64,000 bases of DNA from NCBI GenBank assembly GCA_019637975.1, contig JAHBUR010000005.1:115473-179472 (forward strand), written 5' to 3'. Under the pieces are notes generated by a model, which was not told where the DNA came from, searched no databases, and saw only the letters and a list, made by a program, of their open reading frames with translations. Source of the stretch: Bacteroidota bacterium. GTDB lineage: Bacteria; Bacteroidota; Ignavibacteria; UBA10030; UBA6906. Made by a program: the position numbers and the translations under genes. Positions 62,894 through 64,000 of the stretch are shown here, piece by piece. Numbering within the stretch: the stretch's first letter is position 1; each line of letters opens with the position of its first letter.

Positions 62894-64000
62894 ATGCACA
62901 CGGAAAGCAACATAACCGCTTCTCGATGTCCGGCTTGCTGTGCTGACGGGATGCAGATCTTCTACGAAGCGGCAAACGTACCTGTTCATAGCGTACTGTT
63001 AATGCGGACGCGCGAAGAGGCTCTCTCCTATCCGAAGGGAACAATACAACTCGGCTTCTGCAATTCGTGCGGGTTCATCTCCAACACGTCGTTCGATTCC
63101 GGACTGCATGAATACTCCCGGCTGTATGAAGAGACTCAGGGCTTTTCCCCCACGTTCAACGAATTTCATGCATCGTTAGCTCAACGGCTCATTGACAAAT
63201 ACAACTTGCACGAGAAAAACATTATCGAGATCGGTTGCGGCAAGGGCGAGTTCCTGATGATGTTGTGCGAGATGGGCAACAACAGCGGCGTTGGAGTTGA
63301 CCCTGCTTACGTTCCGGAACGGAACGCGAGTCCGGCAAGAGACCGTGTTACATTCATCAACGATCTGTATTCCGAGAAGTACACGTTCTTGAATGGTGAT
63401 TTCTACGTCTGCAAGATGACGCTCGAACACGTTCATCCCGTGTACGAATTTGTCAGTATGATACGAAGATCCATCGGGACACGGAAGGATGCGGTAGTTT
63501 TCTTTCAGATTCCCAACGTCGCGTATGTTCTCCGCGATGCTGCATTCTGGGATATTTATTACGAACACTGCTCGTATTTCAGCGCGGGTTCGGTTGCGCG
63601 CTTGTTCCGCCGATGCGGATTCGACATCCTCTCTCTTTCAACAGAATATACCGATCAGTATCTTACGATCGAGGCGAAGCCTTCGAACGCCAATACGGCT
63701 TCTTCTCTTCCTGATGAGAATGATCTTCCCGCAATGCGAACCTTGGTTCACCATTTCACATCGAAATATCCTGAACGTCTGGGCGTGTGGAGGGAAATGA
63801 TGCGAACCACTATCGATTCAGGGAAAAAGGCTGTTATCTGGGGAGCCGGATCCAAAGGCGTTTCATTTCTGACAAAACTCAACGTTACGTACGAGAGAAT
63901 GCCGTTTGCTGTTGATGTTAACCCCCATAAACACGGAACATTCATGGCCGGTTGCGCCCAGCAGATTGTCATGCCGGAATTCCTGAAAGAATACAAACCC
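62894..64000 (+). CDS. SAM-dependent C-methyltransferase-like protein (3' end outside window)
   Basis: An open frame of 369 codons from the ATG at 62894 to the window end, with no stop. N-terminal zinc-type cysteines (SRCPACCADG and GFCNSCGFIS), a SAM domain with NIIEIGCGKGEFLMMLCEMG and YVCKMTLEHVHPVYEFVSMI, and a C-terminal AVIWGAGSKGVSFLTKL segment give the same three-part layout as the methyltransferase at 58367. It would methylate a nucleotide-linked ketosugar. It lies after the cargo pair, so the sugar cluster continues past the window. Confidence 0.88.
   Translation, partial: MHTESNITASRCPACCADGMQIFYEAANVPVHSVLLMRTREEALSYPKGTIQLGFCNSCGFISNTSFDSGLHEYSRLYEETQGFSPTFNEFHASLAQRLIDKYNLHEKNIIEIGCGKGEFLMMLCEMGNNSGVGVDPAYVPERNASPARDRVTFINDLYSEKYTFLNGDFYVCKMTLEHVHPVYEFVSMIRRSIGTRKDAVVFFQIPNVAYVLRDAAFWDIYYEHCSYFSAGSVARLFRRCGFDILSLSTEYTDQYLTIEAKPSNANTASSLPDENDLPAMRTLVHHFTSKYPERLGVWREMMRTTIDSGKKAVIWGAGSKGVSFLTKLNVTYERMPFAVDVNPHKHGTFMAGCAQQIVMPEFLKEYKP

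Overview
The window (about 52% GC by eye) looks like a chromosomal piece from the Ignavibacteria/Chlorobi side of the Bacteroidota (FCB) group. This is inferred from four predicted secreted proteins that end in type IX secretion (T9SS) type-A-like sorting domains with the NYPNPFNP signature, from GldL/GldM-like motor proteins, from clear Shine-Dalgarno sites and sigma70-type promoters, and from HslVU and a NarL-type two-component repertoire. No plasmid, phage, CRISPR or transposase genes were seen.

Layout. 1-9018 (+): a cut phosphosugar mutase, a GH127 glycosidase, DinB-like protein, a lone EutN/CcmL shell-vertex protein, DprA, a DUF3109 protein, RpoN and HslVU. 9148-14048 (+): GldL-like and GldM-like proteins followed by two paralogous envelope proteins. 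14238-19581 (-): a DUF5723-like barrel with a large lipoprotein, then DUF3467 and TPR proteins. 19884-22402 (+): HIT protein, isocitrate dehydrogenase and a small lipoprotein. 22478-27357 (-): a PspC protein and the classic rplM-rpsI / rpsB-tsf-pyrH-frr translation block. 27461-38207 (-): a 2-oxoacid dehydrogenase and lipoate cluster (lpdA, fused E1 alpha-beta, separate E1 alpha and E1 beta, E2, lipA). 38454-45172 (-): lipoprotein, OmpA-like lipoprotein and two large T9SS cargo proteins. 45368-53471 (-): two tandem pairs of propeller sensor kinase plus NarL regulator. 53618-55097: YjbQ, a membrane protein and tRNA-Ser(UGA). 55577-64000 (+): a surface-sugar cluster (GT2, RfbF, SDR epimerase, two C-methyltransferase-like proteins, the last cut by the window end) holding two further T9SS cargo genes.

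The most unusual part is the dehydrogenase cluster. Its core genes are interrupted at three points by accessory genes: a nucleotidyltransferase with a 66-residue partner, a SeqA-like/RAMA DNA-binding protein plus an orphan response regulator, and a TIR-transmembrane-Ig protein. A 15-codon relic of an E2 gene start sits just upstream of the TIR gene. Two kinds of E1 are present but only one complete E2, so either a second E2 was lost or the E2 5' end was duplicated when the TIR gene arrived. The TIR, RAMA and nucleotidyltransferase genes resemble defence or conflict-system parts. Whether they act together is inference.
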